Below are positions 25,918 to 35,562 of a stretch of 64,000 nucleotides of DNA, piece after piece (the first letter of the stretch is position 1; every line of letters starts with the position of its first letter). Both the position numbers and the translations under genes were made by a program. Location: NCBI RefSeq assembly GCF_000717655.1, contig NZ_JNZY01000032.1, positions 17,597 through 81,596 of the forward strand. Direction: 5' to 3'. The notes beneath the pieces were generated by a model that had not been told where the DNA came from, made no database searches, and saw only the letters and a list, made by a program, of their open reading frames with translations. The DNA comes from Streptomyces katrae. Its GTDB lineage: Bacteria; Actinomycetota; Actinomycetes; Streptomycetales; Streptomycetaceae.

Positions 25918-26906
25918 GCGGCCATGGACAGATAGGCGGGCCAGTCGGGCCGCATCGGCTGTGGCACCAGCGTCTGGGCCTGGAGCACAGCCGCGTCCAC
26001 TGCCTTGGTGCCTTTCGGATGCAGGACGGCCGCGGTGATGCTGCGGGTGGCCACGTCCACCGCCATCGTCAGCTCCGGCCGCCGAGCCTGGCCGTCCTCG
26101 CACACGACCATCACGTCCAGCAGAGTGCTGTCCATCATCACCAGCTCACCGGGCAGCGTCGCGACCGTCGGAGTGAACACCGGCACCGGCCGGGACGCGC
26201 GCCGCCGTTCCCCGGCGGCCGTCGCCGCCAGCCCCTCCTGCCTCGGCGAGAGACCGCACCAGCCGGTTGAACGTGGCCATCGGCGGCACCGCCACCGTTC
26301 CGGGCCCGTGGGTGTCCTCCAGCAGCCACCCCACCTGGCGCCGCAGCCGGCTCAACGTCGCCGTGGAACGCCCCTGCTGCTCCTCCAGCGCCCGCTTGAT
26401 CGCGGCCACCACCCGCGGATCGGCCCGCCCGAACGCGGACCGCTCCCGTTTCAGCCGGCCGTCGACGAGACCCATCCTCCCTGCTCGCGGTGGCGGGCTC
26501 GCATCCGGCCCACCGTGGCTACGCTGACCTGCTCCCCGGCTGCGGTCAGCTCGGCGGCCTTGGCCGCCTCCCGTTCGGCAAGCCTGTACATGGCGGGGTC
26601 GTACTCGGGTCGGGGTGGCCAGTCCCGGTGGGGCCGGATGTGGCCAGTCTCGACCTCCAGGATGTGCCGCTCCCAGGCCGGGGCCTTCTCCCGGACCGCG
26701 GCGTCAAGCCCGTCCAGCGGACCGTGGACGGGAACACGCGGCGGCCGCCCCGGCCGGCGGGGGTCCAGGACAGCGAAGTCCTGGGTCCTGGCGCCCTCCT
26801 CGGCGACCAGTCGGTAGCGCTGCCCGTCCAGGCCGGCCAGAACGTGGACGCCACCGTCGAACCGGATCCGGTCCCCGACTTCGATGACGGCTGCCGGACG
26901 CTTCAC
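25918..26906 (-). pseudogene. TniA/Mu-type DDE transposase, frameshifted and truncated
   Basis: Three minus-strand frames, joined, form the first half of a TniA-like transposase. The N-terminal frame (26,906 to about 26,470) contains GDRIRFDGGVHVLAGLDGQR and a helix-turn-helix-like VSVATVGRMRARHREQG. The second (about 26,475 to 26,180) reads RSAFGRADPRVVAAIKRALE and VAVPPMATFNRLVRSLAEAG. The third carries the rve core: LPGELVMMDSTLLDVMVV (first Asp) and LTMAVDVATRSITAAVLHPK (second Asp), breaking off before the catalytic Glu. Two frameshifts and the 3' deletion make it inactive. The family normally works with a TniB-like AAA partner, which is absent. It marks the right flank of the defence island. 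Confidence 0.75.
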
Positions 26907-27020
26907 CGCTCTGGGTGCTTGCGCCGACCGGCCGGCACGGCGGTCACGAGAGTCTCCTCGAACCCTGACCGATCTGGGGGAGCGGCGGGACGGACCAGCC
27001 GTGCCGGCGTGCTATTTTTG

Positions 27021-27034
27021 TGAGCGATCGTTCA
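27021..27034. promoter_or_regulatory. Palindromic operator candidate before the TetR gene
   Basis: The sequence TGAGCGATCGTTCA is a 14-bp palindrome with one mismatched pair. It follows TATTTTTG, a possible -10 region, and lies just ahead of the TetR start at 27050. Autorepression by the TetR protein is the simplest reading. Confidence 0.5.
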
Positions 27035-27049
27035 ACTATGGGGGTACCG

Positions 27050-27646
27050 GTGGGCCGCAAGCAGCTCTGGGATCAGGCGGACGTACTGGCCCGCGCCATG
27101 CGACTGTTCCGCCGCCGCAGCTACCTCGGGGCCTCGCTGCGGGACATCGAGGAGGCGACCGGACTGCATCCGGGCAGCCTCTACCGGGTCTTTCAGAGCA
27201 AGGAGGGCCTGTTCTGCGCCGCACTGGACGCCTACAACGACCAGGTGGTGCAGGGCCGCGTCCACGCCCATCTCCTGGAACCGTCGGACCCTGTGGCGGG
27301 CATCCGGTCGTTCTTCACCTCGACGTTCGAGACCGGCCTCGATCCCGATCCGGGATGTCTGCTCACCAACACCGCGGTGGAGTCCTTCACCGTTCCGCAG
27401 GCCGCCGCGGGAGTGCACCGAGGGCTGGAGACGATCGAGTCCGGCTTCGCCGACGCGCTGACGCGCGCCCGCGCTCTGGGCCTGCTGTCGGCGGATCTGG
27501 ACGTCGAGGTGTCGGCAGCCCGGCTGCTGGCGCTCTATCAGGGCCTGCTGGTGCTGGTCCGGGCCGGCGCCCCCGTCACGAAACTGCACACCATCACCGA
27601 GGGCGCAATGGCGTCGATCGGCTCCGACAAAGAAGGACAGCGATGA
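27050..27646 (+). CDS. TetR/AcrR-family repressor
   Basis: A 198-residue protein. The first 50 residues are a TetR-type helix-turn-helix (AMRLFRRRSYLGASLRDIEE, ATGLHPGSLYRVFQSKEGLF). The ligand-binding part contains FETGLDPDPGCLLTNTAVES, common in TetR relatives that control small oxidoreductase or SnoaL genes. The GTG at 27050 has GGGGG five bases upstream; an in-frame GTG at 27020 and an ATG at 27038 would place the start within the operator-like palindrome at 27021-27034 and are less likely. The stop overlaps the ATG of the SnoaL-like gene (ATGA), so the two form one operon. The ligand is unknown. Confidence 0.85.
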   Translation: MGRKQLWDQADVLARAMRLFRRRSYLGASLRDIEEATGLHPGSLYRVFQSKEGLFCAALDAYNDQVVQGRVHAHLLEPSDPVAGIRSFFTSTFETGLDPDPGCLLTNTAVESFTVPQAAAGVHRGLETIESGFADALTRARALGLLSADLDVEVSAARLLALYQGLLVLVRAGAPVTKLHTITEGAMASIGSDKEGQR

Positions 27647-27990
27647 GCGACTCGCAGCAGCTCTGGACGAACTACGCCGCGTGCTGGTCGGCCGACCCCG
27701 GCGAGCGGCTTGCCGCACTCGGCGCGGTCGCGGTCGAAGACGTCGCCTATCGGGACCCGGGCACGGAGGTCGGCGGGCTGACCGAGCTGGCCGCCTACAT
27801 GGCCGGATTCGCCGGAGCCTTCCCCGGTCACCGATTCCGTATCGACGAGGTAGTCGAGCACCACGACCGGTCGCTCGCACGGTGGACCCAGCTCGGCGAG
27901 CAGGACGAACCCGCCATGGCGGGCGTGAGCACCGCACTCCACCGCGACGGCCGGCTCGCTGACATCACCGGGTTCTTCCTCCCCGCGTAA
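27643..27990 (+). CDS. SnoaL/NTF2-like small protein
   Basis: A 115-residue protein (MSDSQQLWTNYAACWSADPG) with the alpha+beta cone pattern of SnoaL/NTF2 proteins: an N-terminal helix, ALGAVAVEDVAYRDPGTEVG, LAAYMAGFAGAFPGHRFRID, VVEHHDRSLARWTQLGEQ, and a C-terminal strand DGRLADITGFFLP. The conserved Arg-Trp and Asp-Pro-Gly positions of the ester-cyclase-like branch are present. The substrate is unknown; these proteins range from cyclases to hydrolases. It is translationally coupled to the TetR gene and probably de-repressed with it. A hairpin terminator follows 21 bases after the stop. Confidence 0.8.
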   Translation: MSDSQQLWTNYAACWSADPGERLAALGAVAVEDVAYRDPGTEVGGLTELAAYMAGFAGAFPGHRFRIDEVVEHHDRSLARWTQLGEQDEPAMAGVSTALHRDGRLADITGFFLPA

Positions 27991-28299
27991 GCGGATCCCG
28001 CAGTCTCGCCCAGCCTGTCGCCGACAGGCTGGCGCCGCTCGGCGAGGTCACCGGCCACCGCCACTTCGGTGGCCGGGCACTGCTCCGACACGAAGACCGT
28101 GTCCTCCGTCGGGGCACCGACCGCAGCCGCCGACCGGGCTGCCGTGCCATCTCGGGCAGGGGCGTGGTCCGTGTCAGCGTTGCGGGAGTCGGCAGACTCT
28201 CGACACGGCGACTCAGTGGTGCCGTCCCCGCTCCGATCCGGCGAGGGCGGAGCCGCTCGCGGCCTGTTCGGGGAGCCGCCGTAGCTTCGGGTGGGCCCG
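27991..28299. other. Intergenic region between convergent genes
   Basis: Carries the terminator at 28011-28031. No gene was seen in the remainder. Confidence 0.5.
28011..28031. terminator. Terminator of the TetR/SnoaL operon
   Basis: Perfect 10-bp stem CAGCCTGTCG / CGACAGGCTG around a single central base, 21 bases after the SnoaL stop. Confidence 0.7.
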
Positions 28300-29310
28300 T
28301 CAGGTGGTCGTCCAGCGTTGCACCGTCTCTTGGTCGTGGGTGAGCCAGGTGCCGTCGCCGAGGGGCACGGCTGCAACTCCCGGAGCCTGGGGGTAGTCCA
28401 GTTCGGCGACGGGCTCGAGTGTGCGTGCGTCGAGGAGGAGGTGGATGCCCTCCTCCGCCCACTGCTCCTCGGCCGCCACGACCAGGATCCGGTTGTCGTC
28501 GACGAAGCCCGGGGTGTAGCCGACGAAGACCCACTCATCGGGCAGTACGTTGCGGGCTTCGACGATGACGTCGTCAGCGCCGTCCTGCGTGCGGCAGAGG
28601 TATCCCCCGCCGACGTCCTGGCTGACCAGCACCCCGTCCGCACCGAGTCCGACGTAGGGTTCTTCAGCAGTGCCCGCCGCCCGGACGCCGAGCCCGCCGG
28701 CCGCGTAGGTGACCAGGAGGCAACGGGCGCCGTCCTGGCCCATGGAGGCGGTCAGCAGGACCTCGGAGCGTGCGTCCGGGAACTGCTGGAAGGCGTAGGT
28801 CGCCGAGAAGGTCGGCAGGACGTGCTCGCTGAGCACTTCGCCGGTGGCCAGGTCGAGGGCGCGGCAGATGTCGCCCGCGGAGAGCCCATCGGGTCCGACG
28901 GGACCGGCCATGGTCGCCAGGAGGACTCGGCCGGCGGGGTCGGGGGTGCACGCGCCAGCGGCCTCGGGCGATTGCTGCCAGTCCCGGTGACGGTGCTCCC
29001 AGCGGACGGTGCCGTCGGGCTCGTGGACGGTGACGGCCTGGCGGGTGCTGATGGCCAGGCCTCCGTCGGGCAGCGGCGAGCAGTACGGGCTGGGGTCGTC
29101 GGGAGCCGGGTCGGCCCACACGGCGCGGTCGGCGAGCACCCGGGACGGGTCGGTGCCGACCCTGCCGACGGTGATCGTGCCCTCGTGCCGGGTCACGAGC
29201 CGGTGCGCGCCGTCGCGCAGGAGCCAGCCGTCCATGTTCCCGAGCGCCTCGGCGATACCGGGCAGGGATTCATGGGCGAGCAGCCGTACGGGTACGCGGG
29301 GGTGGTTCAT
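28300..29310 (-). CDS. Beta-propeller-like protein, probable immunity protein of the RHS deaminase toxin
   Basis: A 336-residue protein starting nine bases after the RHS stop on the same strand. It shows regular beta-blade repeats (EGTITVGRVGTDPSRVLADR, LPDGGLAISTRQAVTVHEPD, GRVLLATMAGPVGPDG, VLLTASMGQDGARCLLVTY, GVLVSQDVGGGYLCRTQDG, NRILVVAAEEQW, GTWLTHDQETVQRW), each with Gly-Asp turns and Trp/Val strands, as in a beta-propeller. There is no signal peptide or transmembrane helix. Its position after a toxin with an RHS cage is where the immunity gene normally lies. Propeller-like immunity proteins that cover a toxin surface are known in polymorphic systems, but this pairing is inferred from position alone. 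Confidence 0.7.
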   Translation of the reverse strand: MNHPRVPVRLLAHESLPGIAEALGNMDGWLLRDGAHRLVTRHEGTITVGRVGTDPSRVLADRAVWADPAPDDPSPYCSPLPDGGLAISTRQAVTVHEPDGTVRWEHRHRDWQQSPEAAGACTPDPAGRVLLATMAGPVGPDGLSAGDICRALDLATGEVLSEHVLPTFSATYAFQQFPDARSEVLLTASMGQDGARCLLVTYAAGGLGVRAAGTAEEPYVGLGADGVLVSQDVGGGYLCRTQDGADDVIVEARNVLPDEWVFVGYTPGFVDDNRILVVAAEEQWAEEGIHLLLDARTLEPVAELDYPQAPGVAAVPLGDGTWLTHDQETVQRWTTT

Positions 29311-29319
29311 GTGCTCGTC

Positions 29320-32300
29320 CTAGTTCGGGTCCGGGGTATAGCGGCTCGGCCAGTAGAACTGCCGCCGGTGGGTGGGTTTGTCGTCACCATACGTCGGCCC
29401 CGCGAGCATGCCCTCGATGCGGATGATGGGAGCACAGAAATCGGGACAGACGCTGCGCATGGCCGCGCCGTGGGTGGGCAGCCAGTCATCCGAGCCCTTG
29501 CTGTGCAGGCGGCTGAGGTAGTGGAGGATGTTCTGCTCCGCATGCCCGCCTGGGACTTTGGGCGGTGTCGGGGGGAGGTACTGGTCGTTCGGGAGTGGGT
29601 ACAGGCCCATCTCCTGGGCCAGCTTCCGCTGGGCGGGAGTCAGTTTACTCTTGCTGGTTCCGGCGACGATGAGGACGTCCTTGCCCTTGTGGCGTGTGGC
29701 GATGATCGCGACGGTCTGCCCCTCCCGTTGCCGCTTGTTGGGCAGGACCTGGGAGATCTTGTGGGCCATGTCTTCCAGGCCCTGCATACAGGGCGCCAGG
29801 CCGAGGGGGTCGGCCTCTGTGGCGGGGTTGGTGACGTAGCCGGCGGGGTTGGGGGCGGGGTCCAGGCCGAGGGGGTCGGGGCTGACGTAGCGGCCGGTCT
29901 CCGGGTCGTAGTGGCGGAAGAAGTTGTAGTGCAGACCGGTTTCGGGGTCGGCGTACTGGCCCGGGAAACGCAGAGGGGTGTGGGCGGTGGCGTCCCGGTT
30001 CCAGGCGGTGGCGCCCCACTGCGTGGCCCGGCTGTGCCAGGCGGTGGCGCCTGTGTGGTCGACGAGTTCGGTCGGTGTGCCGACGAGGTCGGTGACGATT
30101 GCGAAGAAGCGGGAGTCGACGGACTCCTGGCCTTCGGCGGCGTTGTGCGTTGTACGGTGCTCGGCCTGGGCGATCGGGCGGTGATCGTCGTACTCCCAGG
30201 TCAGGGTGGTGCCGGTGGCCGAGTCGGTCTGTTCCGCCAGGCGACTGCCGTCCCAGCTGAACAGGGTCTCGGCGACGACGGTCCCGTCGGGGGCGTGCTG
30301 CCGCTTGGCGGTGCGGCGGCCGAGCGGGTCGTAACGGTACGTCCACCGGGTGCCGTCGGGTGTGGTGCACGCGGTCAGCCGGTCTGCGGCGTCCCACTCG
30401 TAGCGCCAGACGTCCGGCTTGCGGGATATTCGCTTCTTGCGCCGCTCGACGATGCGGCCGGCCGCATCGTAGGTGTAGTGGAGTCCTCCGGCGGATGTCA
30501 GCCGGTTTCCGCTGTACGCGCGCGGCCCGCGGGACTCGGGGTGCGGGGCCTGGTCGGGCCAGTGCGCGGACGTCTGGTTGCCCTCGCTGTCGTAGGCGTA
30601 GGTCTCCGTCCAGTGGTGGGCCGAGATGCGCAGTGGGCGTCCCGCCGGGTCGAGTTCGTAGTGCCTGCTGCTGCCTGTCAGCCCGTCGGTGACGGTTTCG
30701 AGCCGGTCGTCGGCACGGTACGCGTAGAGGCGGGAGCTGAGGGTCCGGCCCTGAGCGGTGAGACGGTGCTCCCGGACCCGGCCCGCGGTGTCGTAGGAGG
30801 TGCCCAGGACCACGGGCCGCTCGGGGCTGCCGAAGGACCGGGCCACTTCGCGGCCTGCGGCGTCGTGGGCGAACGTGATGCCGTATCCGTGGAGGGCGAG
30901 GTGCGTGCGGTTGCCCGCTTTGTCGTGGGTGAGGTGGGTGGTGGCCCCGCTGGGGGTGACGCGGCGGGTCCGGCGGGAGAGGGCGTCATAGCTGTACCGG
31001 CTGGTGCGCCCGTCGACGGTCTCGGCGACGGTGCGGCCCATGGCGTCCCACTCCAGGGCGAGCCTGGAGCCGGCGGAGTGTGCCTCGGTGAGGCGCCCGG
31101 ACCGGTCGTAGACGTACGTGGTGACGGCGCCGTCGACGTCACGGGCGGTGACCCGGCCGGCGTCGTCCAGGTAGGTGGTGACCTTCTGACCCAGCGGGTT
31201 GGTGCGGGAGCGCGCACGGCCTGAGGGGTCGTAGGCGTAGCGCAGGGTGCGGCCGTCGAAGTCGGTTTCGGAGACCAGGCGCCCGACGGCGTCGTACGCG
31301 TAGCTCCAGGTGAGTCCGGCAGCGTTGTGCACCTCAGTGAGGCGCAGTTCGGTGTCGTAGCGGAACTCGTAGCGCGCTCCGTCAGGCGTGGTGCGGGAGG
31401 ACGGCTGGTCGAAGTGGGTGTACTCATAGCGGGTGACACCGCCGTTGGCATCGGTCTCGGTGAGGCAGTTGCCCTCCCCGTCGTAGGTCCATCGCTGGGT
31501 GGCGCCGTCGGGACGGGTGTGTGAGGTGAGGTGTCCCTCAACGCTCCACGTGCATGTGGTGACGTCGCCGTCGGCGTCCGTGACCGAGACGGGCCGGCCG
31601 AAGGCGTCGCGGGTCAGGGTGGTCGTTCTGCCTTGGGCGTCGGTGTGGGACAGGACCATACCGGCGTCGTCCGAACGGTAGGTCTGGCAGATGCCCAGCG
31701 GGTCGGTGACGGCGGCCAGGGCGCCGTTCGCGTCATACGCGTACCGGGTGGTGGCCCCGTCCGGGGTAGTGAGGGTGGTGTTGTTGCCGCGGTCGTCATA
31801 GGTGCGGCGCCACACGCTTCCGTCGGCAGCGGTCACAACGGTGGGCAGACCCCGATCGTCGTACTGCATGGTGGCGAAGGAGCCATCCGGTTCGCGTACG
31901 GAAGTGAGGTTGCCGTGCTCGTCCCAGGTGTAGCTGACGGTACGGCCCTGGCTGTCGGTGCGGCTCAGGAGCCGGTCGTAGCGGTCCCAGACCTGGCTGA
32001 CCGTGTTGCCCAGGGGGTCGGTCTCGGCGACGACCTGGAGGAGGTGGTTGAGCAGGAAGACGCTGGTGGCGCCGGTGGAATCGGTGTAGCGAGTAACGCG
32101 GTTCTCGGTGTCGTAAGCGAAGGAGGACGACAGGTAGCCGTCCGGCCCTACGGTCTGTACGACGCGGCCGGCGCTGTCGTACACATACCGGAAGGTCGAA
32201 CCGTTGCGGTCGGTCCATGAGGTGATGTGATCGCTGTCGTCGTAGGAGAAGCGGAGCGGCAGGCCGGACGAATTGGTCACCGCGTTGAGACTGCCGCGTT

Positions 32301-34074
32301 CGTCGTAGCCGTACGTCATGACGGTGACCGGGCCCGCCTGGGTACGCAGCAGAAGCGAGTCGATACGTCCGTGGCTGACCACGATCTGAACCCGGTAGCC
32401 GCCGTGGTGACTGACCGTCGTGGGCGCTCCATCGCTTCGGCGGGTGAACGTGATGCCGTTGCCGTGGCGGTCCTCGATCCCGGTGAGCCAGTACGCCGGC
32501 GAAGTGTTGTACGGGCTGCCCGTGAAAGAGCGCGTTGTACCGCTGTGCGGGTCCGATATTCGATAGGTCGTCTGCGCGTCGGCCTCCTCGCTGTACGAGA
32601 GAGGCAGCCTGGGCCCTTCGAGCGGCAGGACGGGATCGCCGCCTTCCTCCGGGAAACGGGGGTAGACGAGGAGTGAGCCGTCCTCGCGCGCCCAGATCAC
32701 ACCGCCACCGAGCGGGTCGGCTTCCAGGCGTTCGTCCAGCGTGGATGCCCAGCTGCGGCCGAACCACTGCCCGTAGCGGTACCCGGAGAGGTGGGTCCGG
32801 CCAAGGGTGAGCGGCAGGGTGCCGGGGAGGGCGAGGTCGGTCTGGGGCAGCGTCATCTCGCCCGTGGCTACGTCGACCGGGTCGTTCTTGCAGGTCTTGC
32901 CATTCAGCGGGATGCTGTTGCGCCGGGGATCGTCCTTTGCGCCATGCAGCGAGTCCGGCTTCGTACGGACGTCCGCACCGTTCTTGCGGTGGTTTACACC
33001 TCCACCTGCGCCGCTCTTGCCCTCGCCACCTCCGCCGGAACCTTTCTTCTTGATGCGGTTGAAGTCGTCGTGGAGGGCTTGGTCGTTCTTCTTGTGATCG
33101 GTGGATATCTGCTTGACGGCCTTCGGGAGGGTCTTTCCGACGTGGTCGCCCATCGCCTTGGTGGCTTTGCTGAGGGCTGCCATGGCCTTGTCGGCGACGG
33201 GATCGATGGCCTGCGCGATGGAGTCGCGGCCGCGAGTGCGGCCATGGTGGTGCTTGGCTTTGGTCAGCTTCGAGGTGGTCTTGCCGTGGATGCCGGTGCT
33301 GACGTGGGTGAGGTTGTTGCCCGCGCGGTGGTGTTCGTCGTGTTCGATGTGCAGGTCGATCAGACCGGTGCCGGTGCTGCCCGTGGTTGCGCCATCGGCG
33401 GATGCCAGGTGGAGCGACTCCTTGCCCGACTGGACGCCGTCGCTGAAGCCGTCCTTGCCTGCCTTCTTCGTCTGATCGAGGTCGACGCCGTCCTGGATGC
33501 CCAGGGCCATGGAGCCAAGCTGGACGACGAGGTCCGCAGCCATACCCTCCAGGGCGGCGACAGCCGGTTCGGTCATGGCGGAGACGATGTAACCAACGGC
33601 TTCCTCGGCGCATTCTTTGATGAGGCGCTTGATGACTTCCTGCGTAGCGCGCATGGCGCCTGCGCCGATCAGCATCGACAGACCACCGGTGACCGGTATG
33701 AGGGAGAGGGCGATGCCAGCCTCGGAAGCCAGATATCCCAGTTGGACCAAGGCCGCGCCCTTCATGGCGACAACGGCGTCGGCCGCCAGTTCCATCGCCC
33801 CGGCGATGGTGCGGGCCGCGCCGGCAATGTCCTTGAAGTGCTTGCCCTTGACCTTGTTCCAGTGCCGGTTCAGAGCCTCGATCGACTCGCCCTTGCTGGC
33901 GGACAGCAGGCGTTCGACGTGGTTGTTGGCGAGCTGGCCGTCGTCCAGGAGGTCGTCTGCGAACTCACGGAGCGCGTCGGCCATCTCACGGTAGGCGTCC
34001 TCATCGACGTTGGGCCAGGCCACACCGATCAAGTCAAGCAGTGTGTCCGCCCAGTCGGGCACCGTAACCGACAT
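29320..34074 (-). CDS. Full-length RHS polymorphic toxin with a deaminase-type tip
   Basis: A 1584-residue protein. The N-terminal 350 residues are helical, with an acidic start (MSVTVPDWADTLLDLIGVAW) and a hydrophobic stretch (GIALSLIPVTGGLSMLIGAG), in keeping with a type VII-like or membrane-delivered prodomain. A DUF6531-type entry follows (DPVDVATGEMTLPQTDLALP), then about 25 YD/RHS repeats (YDERGSLNAVTNSSGLPLRF and many like it) that build the cage. The core ends at PLRFPGQYADPETGLHYNFF and DPLGLAPC. The last ~155 residues are the toxin: GGHAEQNILHYLSRLH carries the HAE motif and RSVCPDFCAPIIRIEG the CxxxC zinc pair, so it belongs to the nucleic-acid/nucleotide deaminase superfamily. It is followed by a probable immunity gene. 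No PAAR domain was seen. Confidence 0.9.
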   Translation of the reverse strand: MSVTVPDWADTLLDLIGVAWPNVDEDAYREMADALREFADDLLDDGQLANNHVERLLSASKGESIEALNRHWNKVKGKHFKDIAGAARTIAGAMELAADAVVAMKGAALVQLGYLASEAGIALSLIPVTGGLSMLIGAGAMRATQEVIKRLIKECAEEAVGYIVSAMTEPAVAALEGMAADLVVQLGSMALGIQDGVDLDQTKKAGKDGFSDGVQSGKESLHLASADGATTGSTGTGLIDLHIEHDEHHRAGNNLTHVSTGIHGKTTSKLTKAKHHHGRTRGRDSIAQAIDPVADKAMAALSKATKAMGDHVGKTLPKAVKQISTDHKKNDQALHDDFNRIKKKGSGGGGEGKSGAGGGVNHRKNGADVRTKPDSLHGAKDDPRRNSIPLNGKTCKNDPVDVATGEMTLPQTDLALPGTLPLTLGRTHLSGYRYGQWFGRSWASTLDERLEADPLGGGVIWAREDGSLLVYPRFPEEGGDPVLPLEGPRLPLSYSEEADAQTTYRISDPHSGTTRSFTGSPYNTSPAYWLTGIEDRHGNGITFTRRSDGAPTTVSHHGGYRVQIVVSHGRIDSLLLRTQAGPVTVMTYGYDERGSLNAVTNSSGLPLRFSYDDSDHITSWTDRNGSTFRYVYDSAGRVVQTVGPDGYLSSSFAYDTENRVTRYTDSTGATSVFLLNHLLQVVAETDPLGNTVSQVWDRYDRLLSRTDSQGRTVSYTWDEHGNLTSVREPDGSFATMQYDDRGLPTVVTAADGSVWRRTYDDRGNNTTLTTPDGATTRYAYDANGALAAVTDPLGICQTYRSDDAGMVLSHTDAQGRTTTLTRDAFGRPVSVTDADGDVTTCTWSVEGHLTSHTRPDGATQRWTYDGEGNCLTETDANGGVTRYEYTHFDQPSSRTTPDGARYEFRYDTELRLTEVHNAAGLTWSYAYDAVGRLVSETDFDGRTLRYAYDPSGRARSRTNPLGQKVTTYLDDAGRVTARDVDGAVTTYVYDRSGRLTEAHSAGSRLALEWDAMGRTVAETVDGRTSRYSYDALSRRTRRVTPSGATTHLTHDKAGNRTHLALHGYGITFAHDAAGREVARSFGSPERPVVLGTSYDTAGRVREHRLTAQGRTLSSRLYAYRADDRLETVTDGLTGSSRHYELDPAGRPLRISAHHWTETYAYDSEGNQTSAHWPDQAPHPESRGPRAYSGNRLTSAGGLHYTYDAAGRIVERRKKRISRKPDVWRYEWDAADRLTACTTPDGTRWTYRYDPLGRRTAKRQHAPDGTVVAETLFSWDGSRLAEQTDSATGTTLTWEYDDHRPIAQAEHRTTHNAAEGQESVDSRFFAIVTDLVGTPTELVDHTGATAWHSRATQWGATAWNRDATAHTPLRFPGQYADPETGLHYNFFRHYDPETGRYVSPDPLGLDPAPNPAGYVTNPATEADPLGLAPCMQGLEDMAHKISQVLPNKRQREGQTVAIIATRHKGKDVLIVAGTSKSKLTPAQRKLAQEMGLYPLPNDQYLPPTPPKVPGGHAEQNILHYLSRLHSKGSDDWLPTHGAAMRSVCPDFCAPIIRIEGMLAGPTYGDDKPTHRRQFYWPSRYTPDPN

Positions 34075-34622
34075 ACCCCACCCCCGTGGTCAAATCTGAT
34101 CAAACAACCGAACAGTCATACCACGGGGCCACTCTGACGGGTGATCCGCATCTGCGAACCGGACACCCAGTGCACATGGAGCCGCCGAGGTTGACGTGGC
34201 GCGACACCCACATCGCACTTTGACGCCCCGGCCCTCTGCTGCTGGGGAATGCCCTTGTGTCGTCGTCACTCTCGCGCCGGCCGTAGCGGAGCACGGTCCT
34301 GCACGGCTCCTTGAGAACTGAACGTGTGCTCCCGATTCCACGCCTGGCGGCCCTGCCGACGCAGGGGTGGACCGGGGGCTGGGCGCTCGCACGGTCTGCC
34401 CCCGCGGGCTCGTCGGGTTCGGGATCCTCGTTGGATGAGCTACCGCACGGTGACGCGTTTTTCCTCACGAGCTTCGAGCTCTGGACACGGCGTGCGCCCG
34501 TGCGGCCTTGCGGTGCCGCGCACGGCTGACGAGGTGGCGGGCCTTGGAGCCCTGGAATTAGTGCGCCGTGCGGCCCCGCGTGCTCGTCTTCGAGAACGGC
34601 ACCGGAGAAGGGGCGGGATCCA
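34075..34622. other. Spacer between the RHS gene and the IS110 remnant
   Basis: About 550 bases without a credible gene. The part near the RHS start should hold its promoter. The 200-300 bases before 34623 are the likely left end of the IS110 element, where IS110-family elements encode their bridge RNA. No structure has been confirmed here. Confidence 0.4.
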
Positions 34623-35562
34623 TGGACGTGTTCTGCGGGATCGACTGGGCGGAGGGACACCACGACGTCGCGCTCGTCGATGACACGGGCTGGCTGCTGG
34701 CCAAGTGCCGGATCAACGATGACCTGGATGGCTACCGGGTGCTGCTGGATCTTCTGGCTGAGCACGGCGACACTGCGGAGACGCCGATCCCGGTGGCCAT
34801 CGAGACCAGCCGCGGCCTGCTGGTCGCCACGCTGCGGCAGGGCCCCGGCAGATATACGCGGTCAACCCGATGGCTGCCTCCCGCTACCGCGACCGGCACG
34901 GAGTCAGCCGCAAGAAGTCGGACCCGGGCGACGCCCTGGTGCTCACGAACATCATCCGCACCGACGCGCCGGTGCACCGCCCGCTGCCCGCCGACACCGA
35001 CCTGGCCCAGGCCGTCGCCGTCCTGGCCCGCGCACAGCAGGACGCGGTCTGGAACCGGCAGCAGGTCGCCAATCAGCTGCGGTCTCTGCTCAGGGAGTAC
35101 TTCCCGGCGATGATCGAGGCGTTCAGGGACAAGCCGGGAACCCTGACCCGCCCCGATGCCCGCCGCATCCTGGCCGTTGCGCCCACACCTGCTCTGGCCG
35201 CCAAGCTCCAGATGTGGAGGCTGACCGCCATGCTCCGGCGGGCCGGCCGCCGGCGGGGCATCGAAACGGACGCCGAACGAATCCAGCAGCTCTTCCGCGA
35301 GGAGGCCCCGCGGCAGCTGCCCCTCGTCGAGGACGCTATGGGCAAGCAGGCACTGGCCCTGCTGCTGCAGCTGGACGCCGCCTGTCAGGCGGTCGATGAC
35401 CTGGCGCGGGCCACCGAGGAAGCCTTTCGGTCACACCCGGACGCGACGATCATGCTGAGCTTCCCCGGGATCGGTCCCCAGGTCGGTGCCCGCATCCTGG
35501 GCGAGATCGGCGACGACCGGACCCGGTTCGCCACGGCTGGAGGGCTGAAGGCGTACGCCGGC
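34623..35562 (+). pseudogene. IS110-family recombinase, frameshifted and truncated
   Basis: The start is an ATG at 34623 (MDVFCGIDWAEGHHDVALVD). The DEDD nuclease fold is visible: Asp in GIDWAEGHHDVAL, Glu in PVAIETSRGLLVA, and the two Asp of SRKKSDPGDALVLTN. A frameshift near 34,845 separates VATLRQGPG from QIYAVNPMAASRYRDRHGVS. The C-terminal part reads MLSFPGIGPQVGARILGEIG and DRTRFATAGGLKAYAG. The protein should then continue to the Ser-containing Transposase_20 region, but the sequence breaks off at about 35,560 and joins relaxase sequence. It is therefore broken twice. IS110 elements use a bridge RNA encoded beside the gene. Confidence 0.75.

Noticed and set aside
28291..31224. A 977-codon plus-strand frame opposite the RHS gene
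   Set aside because: A Val/Gly-rich shadow of the YD repeats; the minus strand has clear RHS protein character.
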